The notes beneath the pieces were generated by a model that made no database searches, was not told the origin of the DNA, and saw nothing but the letters and a program-made list of their open reading frames with translations. Shown piece by piece: positions 6,544-12,604 of a DNA stretch of 12,604 nucleotides (position 1 is its first letter; every line of letters starts with the position of its first letter). Source of the DNA: Candidatus Aminicenantes bacterium UBA876 (lineage in GTDB: Bacteria > Acidobacteriota > Aminicenantia > UBA2199). Made by a program: the position numbers and the translations under genes. The DNA is taken from positions 3,221 through 15,824 of the forward strand of contig DBFQ01000042.1 of NCBI GenBank assembly GCA_002294665.1. Direction: 5' to 3'.

Positions 6544-8889
6544 ATGAAAAGAAAAACAATTGCCATCCTGGCGGTTATCCTCGCGGTCCTGGTCGGGGCG
6601 GGCATATATATGTTTATTCGAATCAGCCATCAGTCTGCCAACCGTGAGTTATATGCCAACATCATCAAACGCATGCAGGAGGGAGGCCAGGTTCACAGGC
6701 TGGAAAGTGAATTTGAACACCTGCTGAGACGTCCCCATTTGCAGGCTCAGATCCGCAATAACGTAAACATTCTGGGCGCTTTCACCTTGATGAGAAAGAA
6801 CGAAATCAACTACCTGGAAAAGGCTCGGGAATATTTCAACCGCGTCAAGCTTACCGGCCAGGCATACGATGTGCGGGATTTCGTGGCTTTCGGCCATGGA
6901 CAATGCCTGCTGAAACTGGGAGGAAAGGAACCCTCGAGAGAATTGCTGGAAGAAGCGGCCGCTCGATTCCATGAAGTGCTGGAGATTGAACGCAGCCCGT
7001 TCCGTGTCCAGGCGCAGTTTTTCCATTATCAATGCCGCTACCGCCTGGGGCAGAACGATTTTCTGAGCTCCGTCAATGACGTCTTCCTCGATCAACTGAA
7101 AACCGGCCACGCGTCTTTTTATCCGGAGATGCTGTTTATGGCGGCGGATGCCGGCTTGCGCAGTGGGGAGCGGGAAAAGGGGTTGGATCGTTTGAAAATG
7201 CTGTACATGGAGCATCCCGGCTCATCGTGGGGGGAAAAAGCCGGAGAACGGCTCAAGGCGGAGGCCGCCATCCAAATGGCCGAGTATCCGGCCATAAGCG
7301 CCGGTCAGCAACTGGAATTGTGGCATCGGCTTATCAGTGTTACCAGGGGGAAAAAAGCCAGGGAAGATCTGCTCGTCGAAGTAAGGGCTTTCGATCGGAA
7401 GACAAAGGGCCGGTTGGACCCTGTATCGGCCATGTCATGCCAACTCCTGCTTGGGAAAGTTTATCGCTCTCTGAATCGCAAAGATTCGGCGCGAAGTCAT
7501 TTCCAAACGGCCCTGAACTCCAGTGATCCCGGGATCCGCACTGAAGCCGCCTATAACATGATGAGGTATGACCGCGATCATAAGAACAGAGAATTCATGT
7601 TGAAGAGAATCGCCAATGCCATTTCCGCGCCGCGTTATCGTGAGCAGGCATATTATTCAACCACGCTGTATCTCAGTGGTTATCCGTTCGTGCGCAGGCA
7701 TCAATACCAGCAGGCGGCGTGGTTCTACGAACAGGTGGTGCGCCAGGGTCAGACTGAATCCAATGAGTATTACGATCACGCCTTGTGGCGCCTGCACTGG
7801 TGTTACTATCACCTCGGCCGCTACGGCCAGGCCCTGGACATTCTGAACCGCATGTCGCGCCTGGATGAATGGCGGGAGTATGCCAAGTACTGGAGTGCCT
7901 ATATCATGATGAACAGGCAATCCGGCCGCGAGGAAGAGGCGCGGATTCTGTTGCAGGATCTTTATGAAAACGCTGGCATGAATTATTACGGCGTTCTGGC
8001 AAAGGAGATACTGGAGAACCGTTTCGGCATTAGAAGCAACCCGCAGCGTGAACCCTTCAAGGCTGTCTCCATGGGTGTATTGGAAGATGACTTCCGCAGC
8101 CGCCGCTTCTCGTTCTTGAAAAACAACGGCCTCTTTGATTTCGCTGCGGTTGAGCTCAAACGTTACCTGGAGGAAAAGAAGATATCCCGCCAGGAGAATA
8201 CCGATTATTGGCGGCCTTTTGGTGACGAGCTGGCCAAGCTTTATTTTTACAGTGGTCAATACATTCGATCCGGTGTGACGATTGCGTGGGTGTACGACCG
8301 CTACGTACTGACCGGAGCATCCAATGTTCCCGACTGGTTCTGGAACATCTATTACCCTGTTTTCTACAAAGACACCATTGATCGCTACGCGGATAAATGG
8401 GGGGTGGAAAAAAACTTCCTGTACGCGTTTATCCGCCAGGAGAGTTTTTATGAGCCTTACGTGAAATCGTACGCCGGTGCAATCGGTGTCATGCAGATCA
8501 TGCCCGCTACAGGCAAAGAGATTCACAAGGATTTAAGTCCCATCCTGCGCCTGGGACCGTACAGTGTCGACATGCTCTATGACCCGGATATCAACATCCC
8601 CATGGGCATTTTCCATTTAAAGCAACAATTGTATGACCCCCTGCTGAAAGCGTATTCCCCCAGGCCCGGTCAGAGTTCCGAGGAAGTCAGACGCATGGCC
8701 CTGGTCCTGACTATCGCCGGCTACAACGCCGGGTCCAGAGCGGCAAGGCGCTGGCTGAAATACACCCGGTTCGCCAACCAGCAGGAGTTTATCGATCAAA
8801 TCGATTACAGCGAGACCCGCCGATACGTCAAACTGGTATTGAAACATGAGTACCTCTACAAACGGTTCCGGTCTGGAGTGTCGCGCTGA
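6544..8889 (+). CDS. Membrane-anchored soluble-lytic-transglycosylase-like (Slt70-type) murein hydrolase
   Basis: 781 residues; ATG at 6544 after AAGGAG at 6531-6536. An N-terminal hydrophobic helix (about 6-26) acts as a signal anchor or signal peptide. A long alpha-helical, TPR-like region (about 35-595) includes units such as 95-150, 300-345 and 410-475, as in the superhelical ring of Slt70. The C-terminal SLT (GH23) domain covers about 605-775. It has the catalytic glutamate E633 in IRQESFYEP, then GAIGVMQIMPATG (645-657), LYDPDINIPMGI, the AGYNAG motif (725-730), and ETRRYVKLVL (757-766). Such enzymes cleave the MurNAc-GlcNAc bond of peptidoglycan and form 1,6-anhydro ends in the periplasm. 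All key motifs are intact. It is somewhat longer than E. coli Slt70. Its place between the phosphatase block and kinase 2 suggests that wall cleavage is an output of, or a signal source for, the phosphorylation system; that link is inference. Confidence 0.95.
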   Translation: MKRKTIAILAVILAVLVGAGIYMFIRISHQSANRELYANIIKRMQEGGQVHRLESEFEHLLRRPHLQAQIRNNVNILGAFTLMRKNEINYLEKAREYFNRVKLTGQAYDVRDFVAFGHGQCLLKLGGKEPSRELLEEAAARFHEVLEIERSPFRVQAQFFHYQCRYRLGQNDFLSSVNDVFLDQLKTGHASFYPEMLFMAADAGLRSGEREKGLDRLKMLYMEHPGSSWGEKAGERLKAEAAIQMAEYPAISAGQQLELWHRLISVTRGKKAREDLLVEVRAFDRKTKGRLDPVSAMSCQLLLGKVYRSLNRKDSARSHFQTALNSSDPGIRTEAAYNMMRYDRDHKNREFMLKRIANAISAPRYREQAYYSTTLYLSGYPFVRRHQYQQAAWFYEQVVRQGQTESNEYYDHALWRLHWCYYHLGRYGQALDILNRMSRLDEWREYAKYWSAYIMMNRQSGREEEARILLQDLYENAGMNYYGVLAKEILENRFGIRSNPQREPFKAVSMGVLEDDFRSRRFSFLKNNGLFDFAAVELKRYLEEKKISRQENTDYWRPFGDELAKLYFYSGQYIRSGVTIAWVYDRYVLTGASNVPDWFWNIYYPVFYKDTIDRYADKWGVEKNFLYAFIRQESFYEPYVKSYAGAIGVMQIMPATGKEIHKDLSPILRLGPYSVDMLYDPDINIPMGIFHLKQQLYDPLLKAYSPRPGQSSEEVRRMALVLTIAGYNAGSRAARRWLKYTRFANQQEFIDQIDYSETRRYVKLVLKHEYLYKRFRSGVSR

Positions 8890-8926
8890 TAAATACATAT
8901 ACGGCATGTCCTTATAGGAGAAAACG

Positions 8927-11197
8927 ATGATATTTCCTGGACTGGAAATTGGAGAGTACATTATTGATGATGAGTTGGGGCGAGGTGGATTCGGATCCGT
9001 TTTCCTGGCGCGCAACCAGGAAAACAATCAATGGGTGGCGATCAAGTTCCTGCATCCGAAAGTGATCCGCTCGGAAAAAGCCCGCCAGGCTTTCATCGAT
9101 GAAATGATTAACCAGGCCAGGCTGTCCATCAGCCCGAATATCGTTCATGTCCTTCGAAGCATCAATTACAGCGACCACAGTGGTGAACACCTGGGCATGG
9201 TAATGGAATTCGTGGATGGCGATCCGCTGGACATGTGGATTCAGCGCTACAACCTGTTGCCGGAATTTGCCGCGGTACCGTTGTTTATCCAGGTTCTGCG
9301 GGGTCTGCAGGTTGCGCATGAGAACGGTATGCTGCATCGGGATATCAAGCCCGGCAATATCATTATCGGTTACGACGGACTGGTCAAGATCATGGACTTC
9401 GGTTTGTCCAAGATGATCAGCGGAGCGGCCGCAGCGTCTGAATCCGCCCGAGCCGCGTCGCTCAACTACGTGGCGCCGGAACGGTTGGAAAGGCAACGGA
9501 TCGATGCCCGCGCCGATATCTATTCCGTTGGTGCTACCATGTACGAGGCTTTGACCGGTCATCCTCCATACCAGTTGGATTACGGTGACTGGGAGCAGGC
9601 GCGCAACTCGCACAAGAGCGGCAGCTTCAAGAGTATCCGGCATTATTGCGAGGCTCACAGCGAGGAACTGGAGAGGATTGTATCCAGATCGCTGGCGCCA
9701 GATCCGGCGAACCGTTTTGCTGACTGCCGCAATATGGAAGAGGAACTGGGCCGGCTCTGGGGCCGCCTGGCCTTGCCGGCAGGGGCGGATGAGTCGTTTT
9801 GCCGCATGTTTCAGACTACGATTGAACTGGTTGAGGGACGTTTCGCTTCCCGTTCCGTTCAGATGCCTTCCTACAAGAAGGACCGCCCGCAGGCGCAAGC
9901 ACCGGCACCGGGATTTGATCTGGAGAAGCAGCGCCGCGACGAGGAAGCCGAGCGTATCCGTCAGGAAGAAGAGAAACGGCGCCGTGAGGAAGAAGCGAAA
10001 CGGCGTCGTGAGGAAGACCTGAAGCGTGAAGCCGAAATGGCTGAACAACGGAGACTTGAGGCCGAACGGCGCAAACAGGAGGCCATGGCCAGTGTTAACC
10101 ACTTGATTGAAACGGGTCGCTTTGAAGAAGCCGAACAGGTGTTGCGCGAGCATTTTGAACTGGGAGAAGAATTTGCCGCGCACAGGATCGCGCTTTTGTC
10201 GGACTGGGGAAAAAACAGCAAGGAATACGAAACGGCATACAGCCGCCAGGATTACCGCAAAGCCACAGAAAAACTTGATGAGTTGATTGATTCAGTTCCG
10301 GAAGGGGAGGGAAAGGAGAAGCTGGTCAGGAAACGCCGTGAGATCGAATTGGAACAATTGGAGACTATCCAGTCACTCGAATTGAAACTGAAAACCGCCG
10401 AGAGCGGAACTGAGAAAGCAGCCATCCTCAAGCGCCTGATTCATGTGGGTTCCAAAGAACAATTGGATGATTGGCGCGCCGAACTGAATTCACTGCAACA
10501 GGAAATTTCTGAAAAAAGGCGTAAGACGACCATTCTTTCATTGTCCGCTGCGATTGTGCTGGTTTTGCTCGCGGTTTTCCTGTTCGCCATTCTACCGGGG
10601 ATCCGCTTTCGGAGTTCGGTCAAGGAGGTTCAATCGACGCTTCAAACTTCACCCGCCGAGGCTTTGAAAATGATTGAATCACTGCAGCGCAAACATGGTT
10701 CGGCGGAACTGGATAAGATGCGCAGCCAGGCCCTGTTCCAGGTCAGGACAAAGCGAGCCATGGAGATGCTGGAGCACTCACGCAGCCTTGAACAGAAGAA
10801 TGATTTTGACGGCGCGCTCAAGGTATTCAGCTCCATCAAGCAGGACGTATTTCCCGGAGCGGGGCTTCCGGAGGAGGTCAGAAAAGCGGAGATGGATCTG
10901 AGAATCTCCGCTCGTGATTATTACGTGGAACAGGCCAGGACGGAGAAAGATCCCGGAAACAAGTACCTGCATTATTGCCGCGCCCTGGATTTTCGCGCGG
11001 ATTCAGCTGTTCAGCGCGAAGCAGATGAGTACGCCAACAGGCATTCCAGAGATATCCTGGCTTCCCTGGTCAGACAGGGCAACGGGGAGGGGGATTGCAA
11101 GCGCGCCCGCTACATTGTTTCCAAGGGCATGCAATTATCCGCGGCACATCCGGGCATGTTGAAATTGAGGGAACAGGTTTACCGACGCTGCCGATGA
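8927..11197 (+). CDS. Hanks-type Ser/Thr protein kinase with coiled coil and periplasmic repeat domain (kinase 2)
   Basis: 756 residues; ATG at 8927 after AGGAG at 8916-8920. The kinase motifs are complete: GRGGFGSV (18-25), K40 in VAIK, E59, HRDIKPGNI with D139, K141 and N144, DFG (157-159) and APE (183-185). The activation segment 157-185 contains no threonine at all; it has S165, S171, S173 and S178. After the kinase domain (to about 280) come a linker and a highly charged Glu/Arg helix (about 331-388), probably a coiled coil. A helical region follows (389-530; 389-410 is TPR-like). One membrane segment lies at about 534-557, and a 200-residue helical, TPR-like domain (558-756) should be in the periplasm. 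The first 160 residues match kinase 1 at 108 positions without gaps, but the C-terminal halves are unrelated. This indicates duplication followed by domain replacement. Periplasmic sensing for the C-terminal domain is inferred from topology. Confidence 0.96.
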   Translation: MIFPGLEIGEYIIDDELGRGGFGSVFLARNQENNQWVAIKFLHPKVIRSEKARQAFIDEMINQARLSISPNIVHVLRSINYSDHSGEHLGMVMEFVDGDPLDMWIQRYNLLPEFAAVPLFIQVLRGLQVAHENGMLHRDIKPGNIIIGYDGLVKIMDFGLSKMISGAAAASESARAASLNYVAPERLERQRIDARADIYSVGATMYEALTGHPPYQLDYGDWEQARNSHKSGSFKSIRHYCEAHSEELERIVSRSLAPDPANRFADCRNMEEELGRLWGRLALPAGADESFCRMFQTTIELVEGRFASRSVQMPSYKKDRPQAQAPAPGFDLEKQRRDEEAERIRQEEEKRRREEEAKRRREEDLKREAEMAEQRRLEAERRKQEAMASVNHLIETGRFEEAEQVLREHFELGEEFAAHRIALLSDWGKNSKEYETAYSRQDYRKATEKLDELIDSVPEGEGKEKLVRKRREIELEQLETIQSLELKLKTAESGTEKAAILKRLIHVGSKEQLDDWRAELNSLQQEISEKRRKTTILSLSAAIVLVLLAVFLFAILPGIRFRSSVKEVQSTLQTSPAEALKMIESLQRKHGSAELDKMRSQALFQVRTKRAMEMLEHSRSLEQKNDFDGALKVFSSIKQDVFPGAGLPEEVRKAEMDLRISARDYYVEQARTEKDPGNKYLHYCRALDFRADSAVQREADEYANRHSRDILASLVRQGNGEGDCKRARYIVSKGMQLSAAHPGMLKLREQVYRRCR
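9962..10033 (+). repeat. 24-base tandem repeat encoding an 8-residue charged coiled-coil unit
   Basis: Units at 9962-9985 and 9986-10009 match at 21 of 24 bases; a third, more diverged unit follows at 10010-10033. They encode QEEEKRRR, EEEAKRRR and EEDLKREA in kinase 2 (residues 346-369). The repeat lengthens a charged helix between the kinase domain and the membrane segment. Confidence 0.75.
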
Positions 11198-11207
11198 AAC
11201 AGGTCGC

Positions 11208-11981
11208 ATGATTATCGGTGTATTCTCTGATGTGCATGGGAATTTTGGAATACTCGAGCAGGGCGTGGAATGGCTCAGGGCCCAAGGGGCTGATCAGCTG
11301 GTTTTCCTGGGGGACCTGTTCGCCGACGGTGGCTGGAACCGGGAATGTCTGCGGCTTCTATCGCGTGAAGGCGCCCACTTGCTTTTGGGGCAGAATGATA
11401 CCGCCGGAGCGGAGTTGCTGGATCCCGATTCCCGGAAAGATTTCTTTAACATGGCCCAGCCCCGCCTGCGCCTGGGATGGAACGGAGAGATCCTGTGCAG
11501 CCACACCACAACCGATCCCAGCGTGATTTTAGAGGGACACGGTGTATGGTCGACTGCCTACCTGGACAACATTGAGAAAGCGGCGGCGCAATTCCACGTT
11601 GAAAGCTTTTTTATTTTTTTCTTTGGTCATACTCACAACGCGGTGATTTACGAACAACGTGATCCGGAATCTCAACCGATCACGATTCCCATTCAGAATA
11701 ATACCCGTGTCATTTTGTGCCCACGCCATCGCTACCTGATCAATCCGGGTTCGATTTCGGGCATCATCAACCCGGATGAAGCGAGTCCGGGCGGGAACAA
11801 TCCAAAGCGTATTTACCCGTCCGTAGCGGTTTTGGACACGGAAAAAAAGTGGCTGCGTTTTCGCTACCTGGCCCCGATCCCGGCCAGAAGTGTGACCCGG
11901 GTTGTCTCTGGATTGGGTGCGCAAGCGGAACCGGAACCGGGATCAAAAGGGTCGATGGTTGCGGGAAGGAAAAGTCAGTAA
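11208..11981 (+). CDS. Calcineurin-like metallophosphoesterase (YfcE/MJ0936-type fold)
   Basis: 257 residues. The ATG at 11208 lies 10 bases after the kinase 2 stop, with only a weak site (CAGGT) before it. Metallophosphoesterase motifs appear in order: SDVHGN (D8, H10), GDLFADG (D36), GQND (61-64), SHT (H99), GHTHN (H141, H143) and INPGSI (178-183). These build a two-metal centre that hydrolyses phosphoesters. The third motif is usually GN-x-D/E; here the bridging Asn position is Gln62, which may alter metal binding. There is no signal peptide or membrane segment, so the protein is cytoplasmic. The last ~25 residues are Gly/Pro/Ser-rich and probably disordered. Substrates of this family include phosphodiesters, cyclic nucleotides and phosphoproteins; I cannot choose. 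A second phosphate-removing enzyme next to PP2C is plausible here. A 7-T run (11614-11620) lies inside the gene within a Phe-rich strand (FFIFFFGHTH). Confidence 0.88.
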   Translation: MIIGVFSDVHGNFGILEQGVEWLRAQGADQLVFLGDLFADGGWNRECLRLLSREGAHLLLGQNDTAGAELLDPDSRKDFFNMAQPRLRLGWNGEILCSHTTTDPSVILEGHGVWSTAYLDNIEKAAAQFHVESFFIFFFGHTHNAVIYEQRDPESQPITIPIQNNTRVILCPRHRYLINPGSISGIINPDEASPGGNNPKRIYPSVAVLDTEKKWLRFRYLAPIPARSVTRVVSGLGAQAEPEPGSKGSMVAGRKSQ

Positions 11982-12139
11982 TGATTCCTGAAAAGCGCAA
12001 GCCGCAATGGATTGAGAGGGTGTTCCTGACAGAAAGCAGTAGCAGTTGGTCTGACCTCCATTTTCTTTTTTGGAAACATAATTGCTGTACATTTTCTGGA
12101 TTTTTTGTGTCGATTCATCCAGGTAATGTGAAAAAATGA
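11981..12139 (+). CDS. Possible 52-residue small protein, overlapping both neighbours
   Basis: An open frame of 52 codons fills the 154-base gap between the metallophosphoesterase and the last FHA gene. Its ATG overlaps the upstream stop as TAATG, and its TGA overlaps the downstream ATG as ATGA. This is the junction style seen in at least three other places in this operon. AAGGA at 11966-11970 stands 10 bases before the ATG. The peptide begins basic (MIPEKRKPQWIERVFL), then is Ser-rich and aromatic, with a Cys pair (C35, C36), and ends in KK. No family is recognised and no clear membrane segment is present. The second half of the DNA is AT-rich with codon use unlike the neighbours, so the region could instead be an untranslated spacer or promoter for the FHA gene. 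I keep it as a candidate only. Confidence 0.35.
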   Translation: MIPEKRKPQWIERVFLTESSSSWSDLHFLFWKHNCCTFSGFFVSIHPGNVKK

Positions 12140-12604
12140 AATCAGAAAACACATCGTATTATTTCCTCTATGTTCTGGATGGTGAGATTAAAAAGTACCC
12201 CTTGAATGGCCCCGAATCCATTGTGCTCGGGCGCAGTTGCCAATGCGACTGGAATCTGGACCAGAAATACGTGTCCCGAAGGCACCTGCGCATTTCAAGG
12301 AATAATGACGAGGTCGAAATCGAGGACCTGGGAAGTACCAACGGGACCTTTATCAACGGACGCAAAATCCAGCGGGCGCGAATACCGCTGGGTCATTCGT
12401 TCGCGATCAACACGCTGGAGTTTATTTTGAAAATGGGCGACGCGGATGATTTTGAACTTTCCGAAGAACTTTCGAATGCCATCCGCGCAACTGGGATTTC
12501 GGCTTGTGAGCGCGAAGAAAAGGAGGATACAGAAGATACGGAAGGGGGCGGGGCCAACCTATCCGAGCGATTTATCAGGCGAATACACTACTGTCCTAAA
12601 AAAA
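12136..12604 (+). CDS. FHA-domain protein, N-terminal part (runs off window)
   Basis: The frame from the ATG at 12136 stays open for 156 codons to the window end. An FHA domain begins almost at once (about 8-100). It has all canonical residues: LGRS with R33, YVSRRHL with S47 and H50, and DLGSTNGTFINGRKI with N69. This is the most complete phosphothreonine-binding site in the window. After it comes a more acidic stretch (101-140, with a TEDTEGGG segment), then a basic one at 144-156; the rest is unseen. No strong ribosome-binding site precedes the ATG (only AGGT at 12121-12124), which fits translation coupled to the small frame that overlaps it. It is probably a cytoplasmic reader of kinase products; many proteins of this type carry a second effector domain further on. 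The partial FHA gene at the left edge has a similar VSRRHL core. Confidence 0.9.
   Translation, partial: MKSENTSYYFLYVLDGEIKKYPLNGPESIVLGRSCQCDWNLDQKYVSRRHLRISRNNDEVEIEDLGSTNGTFINGRKIQRARIPLGHSFAINTLEFILKMGDADDFELSEELSNAIRATGISACEREEKEDTEDTEGGGANLSERFIRRIHYCPKK

Noticed and set aside
7657..8526. Open frame of 289 codons on the - strand opposite the transglycosylase
   Set aside because: The + strand protein has complete SLT motifs; the antisense translation has no coherent family features.
8888..8926. AT-rich bases (TAAATACATATA) before kinase 2 as a possible promoter -10 region
   Set aside because: No acceptable -35 element at 16-18 base spacing; I cannot support a promoter here.
8912..10183. 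Long open frame of 423 codons on the - strand opposite kinase 2
   Set aside because: It mirrors the kinase gene, whose motifs are unmistakable. The antisense product shows no recognisable domain and is Phe- and Arg-rich as expected for a shadow of Glu/Lys codons.
12206..12430. A + strand frame of 74 codons inside the last FHA gene
   Set aside because: Out of frame with the canonical FHA domain that starts at 12136; its translation resembles nothing.
1..12604. Type VI secretion phosphorylation module (PpkA/PppA/Fha)
   Set aside because: The kinase, PP2C and FHA parts fit, but no Tss structural gene is present in the window and the transglycosylase and vWA-TM-FHA proteins are not typical. It remains possible if flanking genes show otherwise.
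1..12604. tRNA, rRNA, CRISPR arrays, insertion sequences
   Set aside because: I saw no tRNA-like cloverleaf, no regularly spaced repeats, and no transposase or terminal inverted repeats on either strand.

Overview
This window looks like a piece of one long operon in a Gram-negative-type (diderm) bacterium. Every gene I can support lies on the + strand, and the coding sequence is moderately GC-rich by eye. Most junctions are either ATGA/GTGA/TAATG overlaps or gaps of a few tens of bases. Signal peptides, single membrane anchors and a murein lytic transglycosylase point to an envelope-spanning system. I cannot name the taxon. The domain mix (many FHA domains, Hanks-type kinases, vWA, TPR-like repeats) is typical of phyla such as Acidobacteriota, Aminicenantes or Deltaproteobacteria-like lineages, but that is a guess.

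Layout: the C-terminus of an FHA protein cut by the left edge (1-251); Ser/Thr kinase 1 with a polytopic membrane domain (264-2120); an FHA protein with an N-terminal Cys/His cluster (2190-2816); a periplasmic vWA domain joined by one membrane segment to a cytoplasmic FHA domain (2813-4402); a PP2C-type phosphatase with a membrane anchor and an outside tail (4399-5808); a signal-peptide protein with a C-terminal anchor, unknown function (5805-6500); a short hairpin (6501-6517); a membrane-anchored Slt70-like lytic transglycosylase (6544-8889); Ser/Thr kinase 2 with coiled coil, one membrane segment and a periplasmic helical-repeat domain (8927-11197); a metallophosphoesterase (11208-11981); a possible 52-residue gene overlapping both neighbours (11981-12139); and the start of another FHA protein running off the right edge (12136-12604). 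No stretch longer than 300 bases lacks a gene.

Together these make a complete reversible phosphorylation circuit: two writers (kinases), one eraser (PP2C) and at least four reader domains (FHA). They are physically tied to periplasmic modules (vWA, helical repeats, unknown tails) and to a peptidoglycan-cleaving enzyme. My inference is that the locus senses the envelope and controls cell-wall turnover by protein phosphorylation. The two kinases are paralogues (108 of the first 160 residues identical by hand alignment) that have acquired unrelated C-terminal sensor halves. The features I find most worth following are this paired-kinase design, activation loops that carry serine in place of the usual threonine, a degenerate FHA domain on the vWA protein, and the doubly overlapping small gene near the right end.
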